Shown: positions 44,816-54,453, counted from the stretch's first letter. The stretch is 64,000 nucleotides of DNA from Lachnospiraceae bacterium (GCA_017561085.1 JAFZDQ010000049.1:29984-93983); one strand, 5' to 3'. A program made the numbers and translations. The notes: generated by a model from the sequence alone, not told the origin.

Positions 44816-45185
44816 GATCTCCTCTATCTAAGGACTTAATTAACAGTTCAGCGGTTGCAAGATTTGTTGCAAGGGGAATATTGTACATATCACAAAAACG
44901 TACAACATTATTTACATCAGGTTCGTGTGTCTTTTTCGTGATTGGGTCACGAAGAAAGATTACAAGGTCAAGCTGATTGTGTTCAATCTGCGCACAAAGC
45001 TGCTGTTCACCGCCTAAATGTCCTGCCAAATATTTATGTATACTTAAGTTCGTAACTTCTTCAATTAATCTGCCTGTAGTTCCTGTAGCATATAATTCAT
45101 TTCTGGAAAGAATCCCTCTATATGCGATACAAAAATTCTGCATCAGTTTCTTTTTCGCATCATGAGCAATTAATGCTATATTCAT
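44790..45185 (-). CDS. mgsA: Methylglyoxal synthase
   Basis: This 131-residue enzyme converts dihydroxyacetone phosphate to methylglyoxal, an overflow route. Signatures seen are IALIAHDAKKKLM, ATGTTGRLIEE, LAGHLGGEQQL (the active-site Gly-Gly and Asp region) and VIFLRDPITKKTHEPDVN. It lies between rodA and the lipoprotein PBP, an order conserved in clostridia, and overlaps the PBP by 26 bases. Confidence 0.96.
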   Translation of the reverse strand: MNIALIAHDAKKKLMQNFCIAYRGILSRNELYATGTTGRLIEEVTNLSIHKYLAGHLGGEQQLCAQIEHNQLDLVIFLRDPITKKTHEPDVNNVVRFCDMYNIPLATNLATAELLIKSLDRGDLEWRENYK

Positions 45186-45239
45186 CCTGCTATACCCTCC
45201 TAAATACCCATATCTTAATACGATATAATCTATTATACA

Positions 45240-46355
45240 TCATTTTTGCTTACATTGTAACCCCACATTTAAAACTAATCCAATTCCTATAAAAGAACTT
45301 ACAAGAGATGTCAGTCCGTAACTTAAAAACGGAAGCGGAAGTCCGGTATTTGGTAAAAGATACGTTACTACACATATATTAACAAAGCTTTGGAATCCCA
45401 AATGTGCCCCTACTCCTGCCGCTATGATGGTACCGGCAATATCTTTCGCCCTTCTGGCCACCAAAAAGCATTCCGTACTTATCAGAAAAATAAGTACAAT
45501 AATGGTACATGCACCTACGAAACCAAACTCTTCACCGATCACGGCGAAAATAAAGTCTGTCTGCTGTTCCGCAATGAAATCCGCGTTTTTTACAGAGCTG
45601 ATCTGGTTATTTTTATATCCCTTACCGGTTAACTGGCCGGAGCCGATAGCCATAACAGAATATTCCTGCTGGTAGCCTAAGGTATTGGAATAATCTTCTT
45701 TGTTAAAAAATGCTACAATACGGTTTCCCTGATAGGCCCTGTCGCCACTGAAAATCTTCTGGTCAGGCTGTAAAATCAAAGTAATCAGAATCATTGCTAC
45801 CGGCACAAATACTGCCAAAATTCCTGCTATAATTTTAAAGCTGATTCCTCCTACAAACATAATCGTAGCGAAAATCAGACAGATAATTATCGTCGTGGAT
45901 AAGTCAGGCTGAGATGCAACAAGACCAGCCGGTACCGCAAATAAAAGAATACAGACCATGATAATCTTGAAGGTATTTAATTGGTCCTGATACTTCATAA
46001 TAAATTGCGCAAAAAACATGATAATAAATACTTTGGCAATTTCTGACGGCTGGAATCTGAAACTTCCGATTTCAAGCCAACGCTGTGCACCGCCGCCTTT
46101 ATCACCCATCACATCAACCAGCACAAGCAATAAAATATTAAACACATAAATAACCCAGTAGAACTTTAACAAAAATCCATAATCGATCAGGCTAAGTACC
46201 AGCATCAGAAATACGCCGATGGCAAAGCCCCCAATCTGTCTTGATTGCAAAGATTCCTGGGCGCTGCCAACGGCAATAACTCCGATTAATGCTAAAGCAA
46301 TTACCATTATCGCCAGTTTGAAGTTGTAATTCCGTATTCTATAATGCCTTAACAT
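45240..46355 (-). CDS. rodA: Peptidoglycan glycosyltransferase RodA (SEDS family)
   Basis: This 371-residue membrane protein has ten predicted helices and the SEDS signatures GGGAQRWLEIGSFRFQPSEIAK, GSGQLTGKGYKNNQ and LPFLSYGLTSLVSS. RodA polymerises lipid II for lateral wall growth with its cognate PBP2, whose gene lies about 2 kb upstream in the same direction. The Trp and Arg residues in the QRWLEIG loop are standard. It is flanked by minE and mgsA, so it belongs to the elongation-division cluster. Confidence 0.94.
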   Translation of the reverse strand: MLRHYRIRNYNFKLAIMVIALALIGVIAVGSAQESLQSRQIGGFAIGVFLMLVLSLIDYGFLLKFYWVIYVFNILLLVLVDVMGDKGGGAQRWLEIGSFRFQPSEIAKVFIIMFFAQFIMKYQDQLNTFKIIMVCILLFAVPAGLVASQPDLSTTIIICLIFATIMFVGGISFKIIAGILAVFVPVAMILITLILQPDQKIFSGDRAYQGNRIVAFFNKEDYSNTLGYQQEYSVMAIGSGQLTGKGYKNNQISSVKNADFIAEQQTDFIFAVIGEEFGFVGACTIIVLIFLISTECFLVARRAKDIAGTIIAAGVGAHLGFQSFVNICVVTYLLPNTGLPLPFLSYGLTSLVSSFIGIGLVLNVGLQCKQK

Positions 46356-46373
46356 GAACTTTCTATCCTTTTC

Positions 46374-46643
46374 CTATTTCGTATGTAAATCCAGTATCGG
46401 TATATTTGCATAAAGACTGGGCACTTTATTATCGCCGCCCTTATTTCCTTTTTTGCTGATTTGTATTACCATACTGTCCGTATCAATCTTCATGTATTTT
46501 GAAATCACTTTGGTAATGTCATTTTTAATCATTTCCATCATTTCCGGGGAACAATTTACCCTGTCGGAAATCAAAAGTATCTTCAGTCTGTCTTTGGCTA
46601 TTTCCCTGGACTTTTTCTTTCTGAATATCTGTTTTAAACGCAT
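46374..46643 (-). CDS. minE: Cell division topological specificity factor MinE
   Basis: This 89-residue protein has a basic N-terminal region that binds MinD (MRLKQIFRKKKSREIAKDRL) and the dimerising domain with SPEMMEMIKNDITKVISKY. MinE displaces MinC from MinD and drives pole-to-pole oscillation. The ATG at 46643 is preferred because AGGAGG is eight bases upstream, whereas the GTG nine bases earlier is almost on top of it. minD is 12 bases upstream. Presence of MinE with MinCD and no DivIVA here suggests an oscillating Min system. Confidence 0.93.
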   Translation of the reverse strand: MRLKQIFRKKKSREIAKDRLKILLISDRVNCSPEMMEMIKNDITKVISKYMKIDTDSMVIQISKKGNKGGDNKVPSLYANIPILDLHTK

Positions 46644-46655
46644 ACGGCCCACCTC

Positions 46656-47447
46656 CTAATTTTTGTGAAAAATACCTGACACTTTTGTCCAAAAAGAAAT
46701 ACTCTTTTCAAATTCAATAAAAGGTACTTCCTTTCCGGCCACACGGAAGCATATATTCTGGTATGCCTTCCCTGCCAGTGTATTATTTCCTACCAGAGGT
46801 TCTCCCTGATTCGTGGCGATGACAACATTCTCATCATCCGGCACAATTCCGATTAATGGCACGGATAAAATATCAACCACATCCGATGCGCTCATCATGT
46901 CTCCGCGCTTTACCATATCACTGCGGAGTCTGTTGATTACCAAATCAATCTGCTTAAATTCACTTGCCTCAAGTAATCCGATAATCCTATCCGCATCCCT
47001 GATTGCGGACACTTCAGGTGTTGTTACCACAAGTGCACGGTCAGCACCTGCTATTGCGTTTTTAAAGCCCTGTTCTATGCCTGCGGGACAATCCAAAATA
47101 ATATAATCAAACTGTTCCCTCAGCTGATTTACAAGCTTTACCATTTGTCCTTCATTTACCGCTGTTTTATCCTTGGTTTGTGCTGACGGCATCAGATATA
47201 AACTGGGATGTCTTTTGTCCTTAATCAGTGCCTGTTTCAGTCTGCATTTGTTTTCAATGACATCAACCAGATTATAAACAATGCGGTTTTCAAGACCCAT
47301 TACCACATCCAGATTTCTCAGTCCGATATCCGTATCAATCAGTACTACCTTCTTACCCATGGAAGCCAGTCCGGTTCCTACATTTGCTGATGTTGTGGTT
47401 TTTCCAACACCGCCTTTTCCTGATGTGACGACAATTACTTCACTCAT
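46656..47447 (-). CDS. minD: Septum site-determining ATPase MinD
   Basis: This 263-residue ParA/MinD-type ATPase has the deviant Walker A motif SGKGGVGKTTTSAN near residue 9, the DTDIGLRNLD segment and the LDCPAGIEQGFKNA motif. The last residues (FEKSISFWTKVSGIFHK) form the amphipathic membrane-targeting helix. It binds the membrane as an ATP dimer and recruits MinC. minC lies upstream with a 46-base gap and minE follows. Confidence 0.97.
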   Translation of the reverse strand: MSEVIVVTSGKGGVGKTTTSANVGTGLASMGKKVVLIDTDIGLRNLDVVMGLENRIVYNLVDVIENKCRLKQALIKDKRHPSLYLMPSAQTKDKTAVNEGQMVKLVNQLREQFDYIILDCPAGIEQGFKNAIAGADRALVVTTPEVSAIRDADRIIGLLEASEFKQIDLVINRLRSDMVKRGDMMSASDVVDILSVPLIGIVPDDENVVIATNQGEPLVGNNTLAGKAYQNICFRVAGKEVPFIEFEKSISFWTKVSGIFHKN

Positions 47448-47493
47448 AAAATTACCTCCAAAATGAAATCATTTCGTCCCCTGAGGAAAACCG

Positions 47494-48177
47494 TTATACG
47501 GGTAATTCACTCAGTAATTCTTTGGTAAGGCAGTCGGTTACGATGGTGTTATTTTTGACGTAAGCGATTTTCGGTTGTACTTTTGGTTTAATGGACCATT
47601 TAGAACTTTTATCTTTCGTAAGATATGTGAAATCACCGATTTTTAATTTCTCCGGTGCCATTTCAAGCGCTACTACATAATGTCCTTCCAAGCCGCTACC
47701 GCCGGCATAGGCTTCCCCATACAAGCCTCCAAGTATAATGATATCCTTTGAAGAGATTACGGCACAGCCTGGATATACATCGCCTAATATTACGATACTC
47801 TTTTCCGTTTCAAGGACTTGTCCGTTTTTCAGGGTTCCTTTAAAAAACTGTCCTTCACTTCCTGTTTCGGAATCTTCGGAAAAATCTGTCTGAGCCAGGG
47901 CTTTCGTAAACAGTCTGTCGGTTTCATCCTCTTCCCCGACAAGGCACATAATGTTTAATTCTGAATTTACTTTGATTGCATCTAAAATCCGCATTTCTTC
48001 TTCCGCAGATATTTGTCTGCCACGGATCATAAGTGCCATTTTGGCATTTTTAAAAAAGCCGCTGGACTCTTTAAATTTCATGGCAATATGAAGGAGTAAT
48101 TCTTCAAAATTCATTTCTTCATCTAAATACAAAGTGATTCCGTTGGGAAAACTTTTAATTACTACAGGATTTTTCAC
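47494..48177 (-). CDS. minC: Septum site-determining protein MinC
   Basis: This 227-residue inhibitor of FtsZ assembly has an N-terminal FtsZ-binding domain and a C-terminal beta-helical domain with SIVILGDVYPGCAVISSKDIIILGGLYGEAYAG split as GDVYPGCAVISSKDI and ILGGLYGEAYAG, as in the MinC dimerisation domain. The start is GTG with AAGGAG upstream. It is the first gene of the minCDE unit, which lies between the PBP2 and rodA genes. Confidence 0.93.
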   Translation of the reverse strand: MKNPVVIKSFPNGITLYLDEEMNFEELLLHIAMKFKESSGFFKNAKMALMIRGRQISAEEEMRILDAIKVNSELNIMCLVGEEDETDRLFTKALAQTDFSEDSETGSEGQFFKGTLKNGQVLETEKSIVILGDVYPGCAVISSKDIIILGGLYGEAYAGGSGLEGHYVVALEMAPEKLKIGDFTYLTKDKSSKWSIKPKVQPKIAYVKNNTIVTDCLTKELLSELPV

Positions 48178-48218
48178 AAAACTACTCCTTCCAATTCGTT
48201 TAATAATCTTTTCAAAAA

Positions 48219-51101
48219 CTAGTCGGTTACGGCTGTACTTTCGTTCATTTGAACTGCAGTACCTGTAATCAGTTCTTCTTTATCCTTTAAATCAAAATGA
48301 TAGCTGATAATATCCTTGGTCAGCTGTGCTGCATAAGTAGATGTATAACCGAATGCAATTCTGGTTGCTATTGCGATTTCCGGTTCCTCATAAGGCGCAT
48401 AACAAACAAATAATGCATGGTTTGGTCTGCTTTTATCTTCTTCCGCGGTACCGGTCTTACCTGCTACCTTTACTTCCAAATCATTATAGTAAGCTTTGGA
48501 TTCAATTACCTGACGCATACCGTTATGGATAGCATTCCATTCTACGGTATCCATATCCACATTGTTTCTTACTTTTGCCTGATTATCCAATAAAAGATTT
48601 CCGCCACGGTCCGTAATCTTATCTACCAGTGTCAAATCATAACAGGTTCCGCTGTTGGCAACTGCCGTAACATATCTTGCCAGTCCTACTGTTGTAAAAC
48701 TGTTGGTACCTTGTCCGATTGCAGAACGAACCGGGTCGGTATCGGATATCTGGGGAACGGATTCTTCGATTTCAATACCACTTGTCTCAGAAAGACCGTA
48801 CATATCTGCATAATGGGCCAATTTCTGCAAACCCACATCAGGAGTATATGTCTCTCCGACAATTCCAAGTTTGTAACCAAGTTCATAGAAATAAACGTTA
48901 CAGGAATGTCTGATGGCATTTGCTACATTAATCGCTCCATGTGAACCTTTGCCATAAATCCAACATCTCGGCGGTGGCTCAATTTCATTAAACTGGCCAT
49001 GACAGGTAAAGGTTGATGTCGTTGTAATAACATCTTCCTTCAGACCGGCCGTTGAGGATACCATTTTAAAGGTAGAACCGGGAGCGGTCTTCTGCTGGGT
49101 GGCGTAATTAATCATAGGTGTTGATAAATCGTTTAATAACTGTGCAAAATACTCGGCATCCACACCGTTTGCCATCTTATTATTGTCATAGCCGGGGTAT
49201 GTGACAAGTGCAAGTACTTCTCCGGTATTTACGTCTGTCATAACCATGGAAGCACTATGAGGGTCAAGGGCAAGCTGCGCCGGCGTGATATCCATCTCAC
49301 GGATACGGTTCATCATAAACTGAAATGCTTTGATTTTACCGCTCATAAAACGGTCTAACTCTTCTTCTTCGATTTCTACTACATTTTGTTCAATCAAAAT
49401 ATGACAAATCTGGGTACCACTTATTACATCCCCCTTAATCATATATTGATAAACTTTTTTAAAGAAATCTTCGTTCTCATTTAACTGCTTGTAGATATAT
49501 TCCGTGATACTTTCAAAAATTTCCTCGGAATCGGCATATTTATTTTCGATGGATAATCTGGTAACGTCTACCCAGTTCATGGAAATACAATAATTAATAT
49601 ATTCCGTCAAACTGATGGTTTCTTCCGTGGTCCATGCAATATAGGTCTTATCAGATGAATCTACCAATGAACGGTTGATAATTCCGTTATCATAGAGCAT
49701 CTTTGCAATGAAACTCTGGTATACCTGATATTCTTTTTTCAGTTTATTGTAAGGTGTTTTCTTTTCAAAAAATTCCTCATTCAGGGTATCAAACACCTGT
49801 TGTTTTCTGGTCAGAAAGTTTTCATATACTTCTATTTCATGCTCTTTTGCGTTTTTGCTTTCAAAGTGTGAAATGTCAATAATATTATTATTAATCAAAG
49901 CACAATACACATCATAAATGGGAATCTTTATGTTACTGCTTGAAGTATTGGTTTTGTCAAATTCTTTTGCATTAATGATATTACTGTACAAAATACTGGC
50001 CAGTTTTTCTTCTAAAATCTTATAGGCAGTAATCTGTAAATCTTTATCTATGGTAAGATAGATGTCATTTCCTGCAACCGGTTCGATATAATTACTGGTT
50101 TCAATCACTTTACCCACACTATTTACAAAAACAGTCTCACTACCTTTTTTCCCTTGTAAGTAAGTTTCCATTGATTTCTCAATTCCAAGCTTACCTACAA
50201 TATCATTCAAATCATAAGAACCTTTTCCGTTTTCATCCAGTAAAGTTGCAAGTTCTTCCTGTGAGACCTTGCCTGTATATCCTAAAATGTGGGCAAAATA
50301 AACACTGTCTACATATTTCCGGATGGTGTCTTCCACAATGGTTACGCCTTCTAATTCATTGCAATTTTCCATAACTACGGCAACCGTAGCTTCACTGACA
50401 TCAGTAGCTACCGTGGTTCCGATATATTTCTGGTAGCTGTTGTTATTCATATCATAACGGATAGAAAGAATCTTCAGTGTTTGTGCTTTGGTAAGACCAT
50501 TACCGGGAACAAAACTGTCTTTATTATCATCCTGTGTATATTCACCGATTCTGAAACGGTCCCATCCACACAAATAATCCACCACTTCACTGGCAGTAGC
50601 CGTTTTTTCTTTTTCTTCCAGCTTATCTATCGTGGTATGTCCGTAAACATCCGCAAGAAAACGGAGTAATTGGGTCCCTTCCACAGTAAAAGCATAATTA
50701 CCGCTGTTATCAATAACAATCTTGAAATCCTGTACTGTTTTATCGCCGTTTGCTTCAATCATTTGGATCAAAGTGAAAATCGTGCTGTTCAGATTGTAAT
50801 TCTTCATCTTACCGCTTTCATAGACATCTTCGATTTTCACGGAATGGGCCAGTTCATTGTAGGCCAGAAGATTTCCGTTTCTGTCGTAAATATTTCCGCG
50901 GCTTCCCTGAATCGTTCTTTCTTTCATAATCTTGGTTTGAAAGGAATTCAGGTATGTCTCGCCATTTACAATCTGCAGGTCAAAAAGTCTGTGAATGATA
51001 ACAGAACTGATGCCGGCCATAATCAGAATCATCACAAAAACGCGGGATGTTAACATATTCAAAAAATTTTCTTTGAAATCTTCAAACAAATTTCCGTGCA
51101 C
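48219..51101 (-). CDS. mrdA: Penicillin-binding protein 2 (class B, elongasome) with large inserted domain
   Basis: This 960-residue transpeptidase has an N-terminal membrane helix (about 20-45), a dimerisation or pedestal domain and the LTIDKDLQ strand at 349-356. A roughly 240-residue charged helical insertion (about 370-610) follows. Catalytic motifs are S676-T-F-K679, S733-C-N735 and K882-T-G884. Class B PBP2 proteins are normally 630-720 residues, so the insertion accounts for the excess. It cross-links glycan made by RodA. It overlaps mreD by 20 bases. GTG 51101 lies against the AAAGGA site, so TTG 51089 is an alternative start. Confidence 0.92.
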   Translation of the reverse strand: MHGNLFEDFKENFLNMLTSRVFVMILIMAGISSVIIHRLFDLQIVNGETYLNSFQTKIMKERTIQGSRGNIYDRNGNLLAYNELAHSVKIEDVYESGKMKNYNLNSTIFTLIQMIEANGDKTVQDFKIVIDNSGNYAFTVEGTQLLRFLADVYGHTTIDKLEEKEKTATASEVVDYLCGWDRFRIGEYTQDDNKDSFVPGNGLTKAQTLKILSIRYDMNNNSYQKYIGTTVATDVSEATVAVVMENCNELEGVTIVEDTIRKYVDSVYFAHILGYTGKVSQEELATLLDENGKGSYDLNDIVGKLGIEKSMETYLQGKKGSETVFVNSVGKVIETSNYIEPVAGNDIYLTIDKDLQITAYKILEEKLASILYSNIINAKEFDKTNTSSSNIKIPIYDVYCALINNNIIDISHFESKNAKEHEIEVYENFLTRKQQVFDTLNEEFFEKKTPYNKLKKEYQVYQSFIAKMLYDNGIINRSLVDSSDKTYIAWTTEETISLTEYINYCISMNWVDVTRLSIENKYADSEEIFESITEYIYKQLNENEDFFKKVYQYMIKGDVISGTQICHILIEQNVVEIEEEELDRFMSGKIKAFQFMMNRIREMDITPAQLALDPHSASMVMTDVNTGEVLALVTYPGYDNNKMANGVDAEYFAQLLNDLSTPMINYATQQKTAPGSTFKMVSSTAGLKEDVITTTSTFTCHGQFNEIEPPPRCWIYGKGSHGAINVANAIRHSCNVYFYELGYKLGIVGETYTPDVGLQKLAHYADMYGLSETSGIEIEESVPQISDTDPVRSAIGQGTNSFTTVGLARYVTAVANSGTCYDLTLVDKITDRGGNLLLDNQAKVRNNVDMDTVEWNAIHNGMRQVIESKAYYNDLEVKVAGKTGTAEEDKSRPNHALFVCYAPYEEPEIAIATRIAFGYTSTYAAQLTKDIISYHFDLKDKEELITGTAVQMNESTAVTD

Positions 51102-51600
51102 TCCTTTGTTCTGAATCTTCCAATTTTTTATGAATCCATAAAATAATCGGATATAAAATCATCGTAACAAGTATGGTATAAACCATTTCGGGCAAAATAA
51201 TATTAATCATATAATAACCGATATTAAATCTGCCCCTTAACATAAATAAAACCAGATAACAGGTCAATCCGTAAAGTAAATCACTTACCAGAATCAGTGC
51301 CATAGGTAACTTAATATCTTCGGGATAAAAAGCCCTGTTAAATTTTCCGTTTAAAAATCCTATATACATATAAATCATTGCATAAAGGCCAAGAACCTGT
51401 CCAAAAAATATGTCACATAAAAGTCCGCAGAAAAATCCAAACAAAAGTCCGGTACGCTCTCCTCTCATAAAACCAAAGGAAGCCGCAAGCACAATCATCA
51501 GATTGGGGACAATTCCACCGAATGAGATTGCCTTAAAAACGGTACTTTGCAGGACAAAACAACATAATACAAGGACAGTTGAAACCAGTATTCTTTTCAT
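51082..51600 (-). CDS. mreD: Rod shape-determining protein MreD
   Basis: This 172-residue protein has five to six membrane helices and the FKAISFGGIVPNLMIVLAASFGFMRGERTGLLFGF-type opening of MreD (FGFMRGERTGLLFGF is the clearest part). MreD is part of the rod complex. It lies between mreC and PBP2 and overlaps PBP2 by 20 bases, so it is translationally coupled. GAGGAATAG precedes the ATG. Identification rests on hydrophobicity, length and context. Confidence 0.9.
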   Translation of the reverse strand: MKRILVSTVLVLCCFVLQSTVFKAISFGGIVPNLMIVLAASFGFMRGERTGLLFGFFCGLLCDIFFGQVLGLYAMIYMYIGFLNGKFNRAFYPEDIKLPMALILVSDLLYGLTCYLVLFMLRGRFNIGYYMINIILPEMVYTILVTMILYPIILWIHKKLEDSEQRSARKFV

Positions 51601-51602
51601 AT

Positions 51603-52472
51603 CTATTCCTCTATCGATTGTTTTAACTGCGTAATGACTAATACTTCTTCTAAGTGTTCAAAATCTACCGCCGGTGTTAATAAACCGGATTTCGTCAGAT
51701 TATTGGAATCCACATTGATACTGGATATGTAACCGATTAAAATCCCGGGAAGATATTTATCGCTGACATTAGAAGTTACAATTTTGTCACCTTCCACAAC
51801 TCTGTCGGCACTATCCACCAGTTTTTCAAAACCAATGACACCCTCTGCATATAATTCCAAATTTCCTGATACAATAAGATTATCGGAAGTAGAAAGTACC
51901 ATGCCGCTGGTATTGGAATTATCGGAAATAATGGACATTACCTTGGCCCAATTGGGACCAACATCAATAATTCTGCCTACCAGTCCGCTTCCTGCCATTA
52001 CATTCATATCTACAGAAAGGCCGTCTTCACTTCCCTTATTAATAACAAACGTATGGAACCAGTTCCCGGAATCTTTCGCAATAATGCGGGCACCAACCTT
52101 TTCATAGTCATCATATTGGACATCCAAATCATATAATTCCCTTAAGTTGGTAAGTTCGTATCTGTCCTGTTGCAGTTTAATATTCTCGATGGTAAGTTCA
52201 TCTACCTGCTTCTTTAACTGCTCATTTTCCTGAATCAGGCTTCGGATTTGAACAAGTTCCTCTGACCGCTTACTCAGCCACTTTCCTGCTCCGTTTATTC
52301 CTTCCTGTAAGGGTACAATAACAGCACCTCCCACGGCACTGACAGGTGTACTTAAGAAATTGGTATTAAAAGTTAATAAAATCAAACCCGTACATAGAAT
52401 TGTTAAAATAAAAAGGAGATATTTACCGGGTAATGTAAACTTCTCTCCTTTTCTTTTTACTATTGGACTCAT
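51603..52472 (-). CDS. mreC: Rod shape-determining protein MreC
   Basis: This 289-residue protein has a short cytoplasmic tail, a membrane helix (about 17-35), a coiled coil (about 66-100, RSLIQENEQLKKQVDELTI) and a beta-rich C-terminal domain (VGARIIAKDSGNWFHTFVIN and VMAGSGLVGRIIDVG). MreC coordinates PBP2 and RodA outside the membrane. Its ATG overlaps the mreB stop by four bases (ATGA), and mreD follows by two bases. Confidence 0.96.
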   Translation of the reverse strand: MSPIVKRKGEKFTLPGKYLLFILTILCTGLILLTFNTNFLSTPVSAVGGAVIVPLQEGINGAGKWLSKRSEELVQIRSLIQENEQLKKQVDELTIENIKLQQDRYELTNLRELYDLDVQYDDYEKVGARIIAKDSGNWFHTFVINKGSEDGLSVDMNVMAGSGLVGRIIDVGPNWAKVMSIISDNSNTSGMVLSTSDNLIVSGNLELYAEGVIGFEKLVDSADRVVEGDKIVTSNVSDKYLPGILIGYISSINVDSNNLTKSGLLTPAVDFEHLEEVLVITQLKQSIEE

Positions 52473-53479
52473 TTACTCATTCCTTCAATGGTATAGGCAA
52501 CAGATTTATAATTATCATTTTTAATGATTTTAGACAGACCGATAGCAACACTGGTAACAGGATTTTCGGCAACGTTCACCTTAAGCCCTGTTCCTTTTTG
52601 GATCAGTTCCGTCAAGTGATTTACCTGGGATGCACCGCCTGTTAAATAAATACCATGTTTGTAAATATCAGCAGCAAGCTCCGGAGGGGTTCTTTCCAGA
52701 ATTACTTTTACGCTGTCTACAATTGTGTAAAAATGCTCAATTAAGCATTCGTCAATCATCTTGGTGGGTAATTCTCTTTCTACAGGAAGCCCTGTAACAA
52801 TATCTCTTCCGTAAACCACAGCACCTTTTCCTTCTTTTTCAAGGTCACGTAAAGACATCTTTACGTTTTCTGCAGTCTTACCTCCGATAATCAGGTTGTA
52901 CTGTTTTCTTACGGTGGAACGGATGGCATCATCAAACTTAAGACCGCCCACTTTAATCAGTCTGCTCAGTACGATACCGCCTAAGGATAAAATAGAAACT
53001 TCTGTCGTATCAAAACCTACGTTTACCATCATAACACCCTGGGAATTCTTCACATCAATATCCATACCCAGTCCGTCTGCTACCGCTTTCTCAACCACGT
53101 AGATTTTTTTTGCTTTTACTCCTGCTTCCTTAATCAGGTCATAAAAAGCTCTCTTCTCTACTTCCGTGATATCAAAAGGAACCGCAATATAATAATCCGC
53201 AGGCTTCACGCTGCCTCTGGTTAAATCGGAAATGAAATATTTGATTAATAATTCCATATTCTTAATATCCGCAATGACACCGTTAGAAAGCGGATAGGAA
53301 ATGTTAATGTGGGCAGGCGCCTTTTCATACATTTCAAATGCAGAATCACCATAGGCAAATAAGTTCTTCTTATTTTCGATGGCAATCATATTCTTTTCCA
53401 CTAAGATGGTATCATCCATACTGTTATAAATTTTGATATTATTGGTACCTAAATCAATACCGAATGCATTATAAGACAA
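52469..53479 (-). CDS. mreB: Rod shape-determining actin MreB
   Basis: This 336-residue actin-fold ATPase begins with the phosphate-1 motif FGIDLGTNNIKIY, carries phosphate-2 and adenosine motifs (MVNVGFDTTEVSILSLGG and YLTGGASQVNHL) and includes the standard GVxxD-type segment in IADIKNMELL. The TTG start has AAAGGGG upstream. MreB filaments guide sidewall synthesis. The residues of the first helix (MSYNAF) are short, so no membrane amphipathic helix is obvious. It is the first gene of mreBCD. Confidence 0.94.
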   Translation of the reverse strand: MSYNAFGIDLGTNNIKIYNSMDDTILVEKNMIAIENKKNLFAYGDSAFEMYEKAPAHINISYPLSNGVIADIKNMELLIKYFISDLTRGSVKPADYYIAVPFDITEVEKRAFYDLIKEAGVKAKKIYVVEKAVADGLGMDIDVKNSQGVMMVNVGFDTTEVSILSLGGIVLSRLIKVGGLKFDDAIRSTVRKQYNLIIGGKTAENVKMSLRDLEKEGKGAVVYGRDIVTGLPVERELPTKMIDECLIEHFYTIVDSVKVILERTPPELAADIYKHGIYLTGGASQVNHLTELIQKGTGLKVNVAENPVTSVAIGLSKIIKNDNYKSVAYTIEGMSK

Positions 53480-53494
53480 AATAAATACCCCTTT

Positions 53495-54187
53495 CTATAG
53501 TAAGCCGTTTTCTTTCATGCTGTAATAATTTCCGTTCCCGATAATAATATGATCCATAAGATTAATCCCGAGAATCTCGCCGGCTTCTTTTATCTGTCTG
53601 GTAATTTGGATATCCGCAGCGCTGGCATGACTGTCACCACCGGGATGATTGTGCAGGAGCATGATAAATGTTGCTTTCCTTTGGCAGGCATGTACAAACA
53701 CCTCTCTGGGCGATAACAGCGCTGCATTTACCGTTCCTACCGACAATACATATTTTTCAATTAACTGTAATCTGTTATCTAAGGATAACAAAAAGATTTC
53801 TTCTTTTTCTTTGTGGCGCATCTCTTCCATAAAGTACGCCGCAACCGTACCCGGATTTTCAAAGCGTAAGGATTGTTTTGCTTTTTGGGAAGCCATCCTT
53901 ACCGCCAGCTCCGAAATACATTTCAGTTTCACAGCCTTAACTTCACCGATTCCGGGAATCTCCATCAGTTCCTTTACAGATAAATGATGCAGTGCATTCA
54001 GTCCGCCCACTCCTGTCGCAGGCAGTTCCAAAATCCTGCCGGCCAAATCAAGAGCCGATAAACGCTTCGTGCCTGTCCTTAAAATAATGGCAAGCAACTC
54101 TTCTTCCGTAAGACTCTCGGGACCCATTTTTAAGAATTTCTCATAGGGTAAGAGGGCCTTACTCTCTCTCTTTTCATAAAAAGCCAT
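53495..54187 (-). CDS. radC: RadC family JAMM/MPN+ domain protein
   Basis: This 230-residue protein has an N-terminal helix-hairpin-helix region (GIGEVKAVKLKCISELA) and a C-terminal JAMM metal-binding motif (LLHNHPGGDSHASAADIQIT). RadC was named for a radiation phenotype that is now disputed; its biochemical function is unresolved. It precedes mreB as in Bacillus (ysxA). The ATG at 54187 is preferred over the TTG one codon earlier because AAAGGAA is five bases upstream. Confidence 0.93.
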   Translation of the reverse strand: MAFYEKRESKALLPYEKFLKMGPESLTEEELLAIILRTGTKRLSALDLAGRILELPATGVGGLNALHHLSVKELMEIPGIGEVKAVKLKCISELAVRMASQKAKQSLRFENPGTVAAYFMEEMRHKEKEEIFLLSLDNRLQLIEKYVLSVGTVNAALLSPREVFVHACQRKATFIMLLHNHPGGDSHASAADIQITRQIKEAGEILGINLMDHIIIGNGNYYSMKENGLL

Positions 54188-54216
54188 CAAATTCCTTTCC
54201 GGCTCTTTCTCTCAAA

Positions 54217-54453
54217 TTAAATCATACGATAAATAATGATTCCTACAATGATGCCGATAATACTGGCTACCGTAATCTTAATGGATAAACCAAAGGTTAA
54301 ACACAGGATTCCGAAATCAACCACTATAGGATTCGTAAGTCCAAAGGTTTGTCCATAGTTAAGCCAGGATACGGGAAACAGGGTTCCGATAAATCCGCCG
54401 ATTACGATTCCGGCCAAAATAAGCAGAAAACATGCCCAGTTATTCTTTCGCAT
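54217..54453 (-). CDS. DUF4321 domain small membrane protein
   Basis: This 78-residue protein has two to three hydrophobic helices and matches DUF4321, including GTLFPVSWLNYG and a C-terminal VASIIGIIVGIIIYRMI. It is common in clostridia upstream of radC/mreB. Function is unknown. GGAGGTATG precedes the ATG. radC follows after 29 bases, so it probably belongs to the mre operon. Confidence 0.87.
   Translation of the reverse strand: MRKNNWACFLLILAGIVIGGFIGTLFPVSWLNYGQTFGLTNPIVVDFGILCLTFGLSIKITVASIIGIIVGIIIYRMI

Noticed and set aside
50670-51053. Open frame of 127 residues opposite PBP2
   Set aside because: It lies wholly inside the PBP2 gene on the other strand, has no ribosome site and encodes no recognisable domain.
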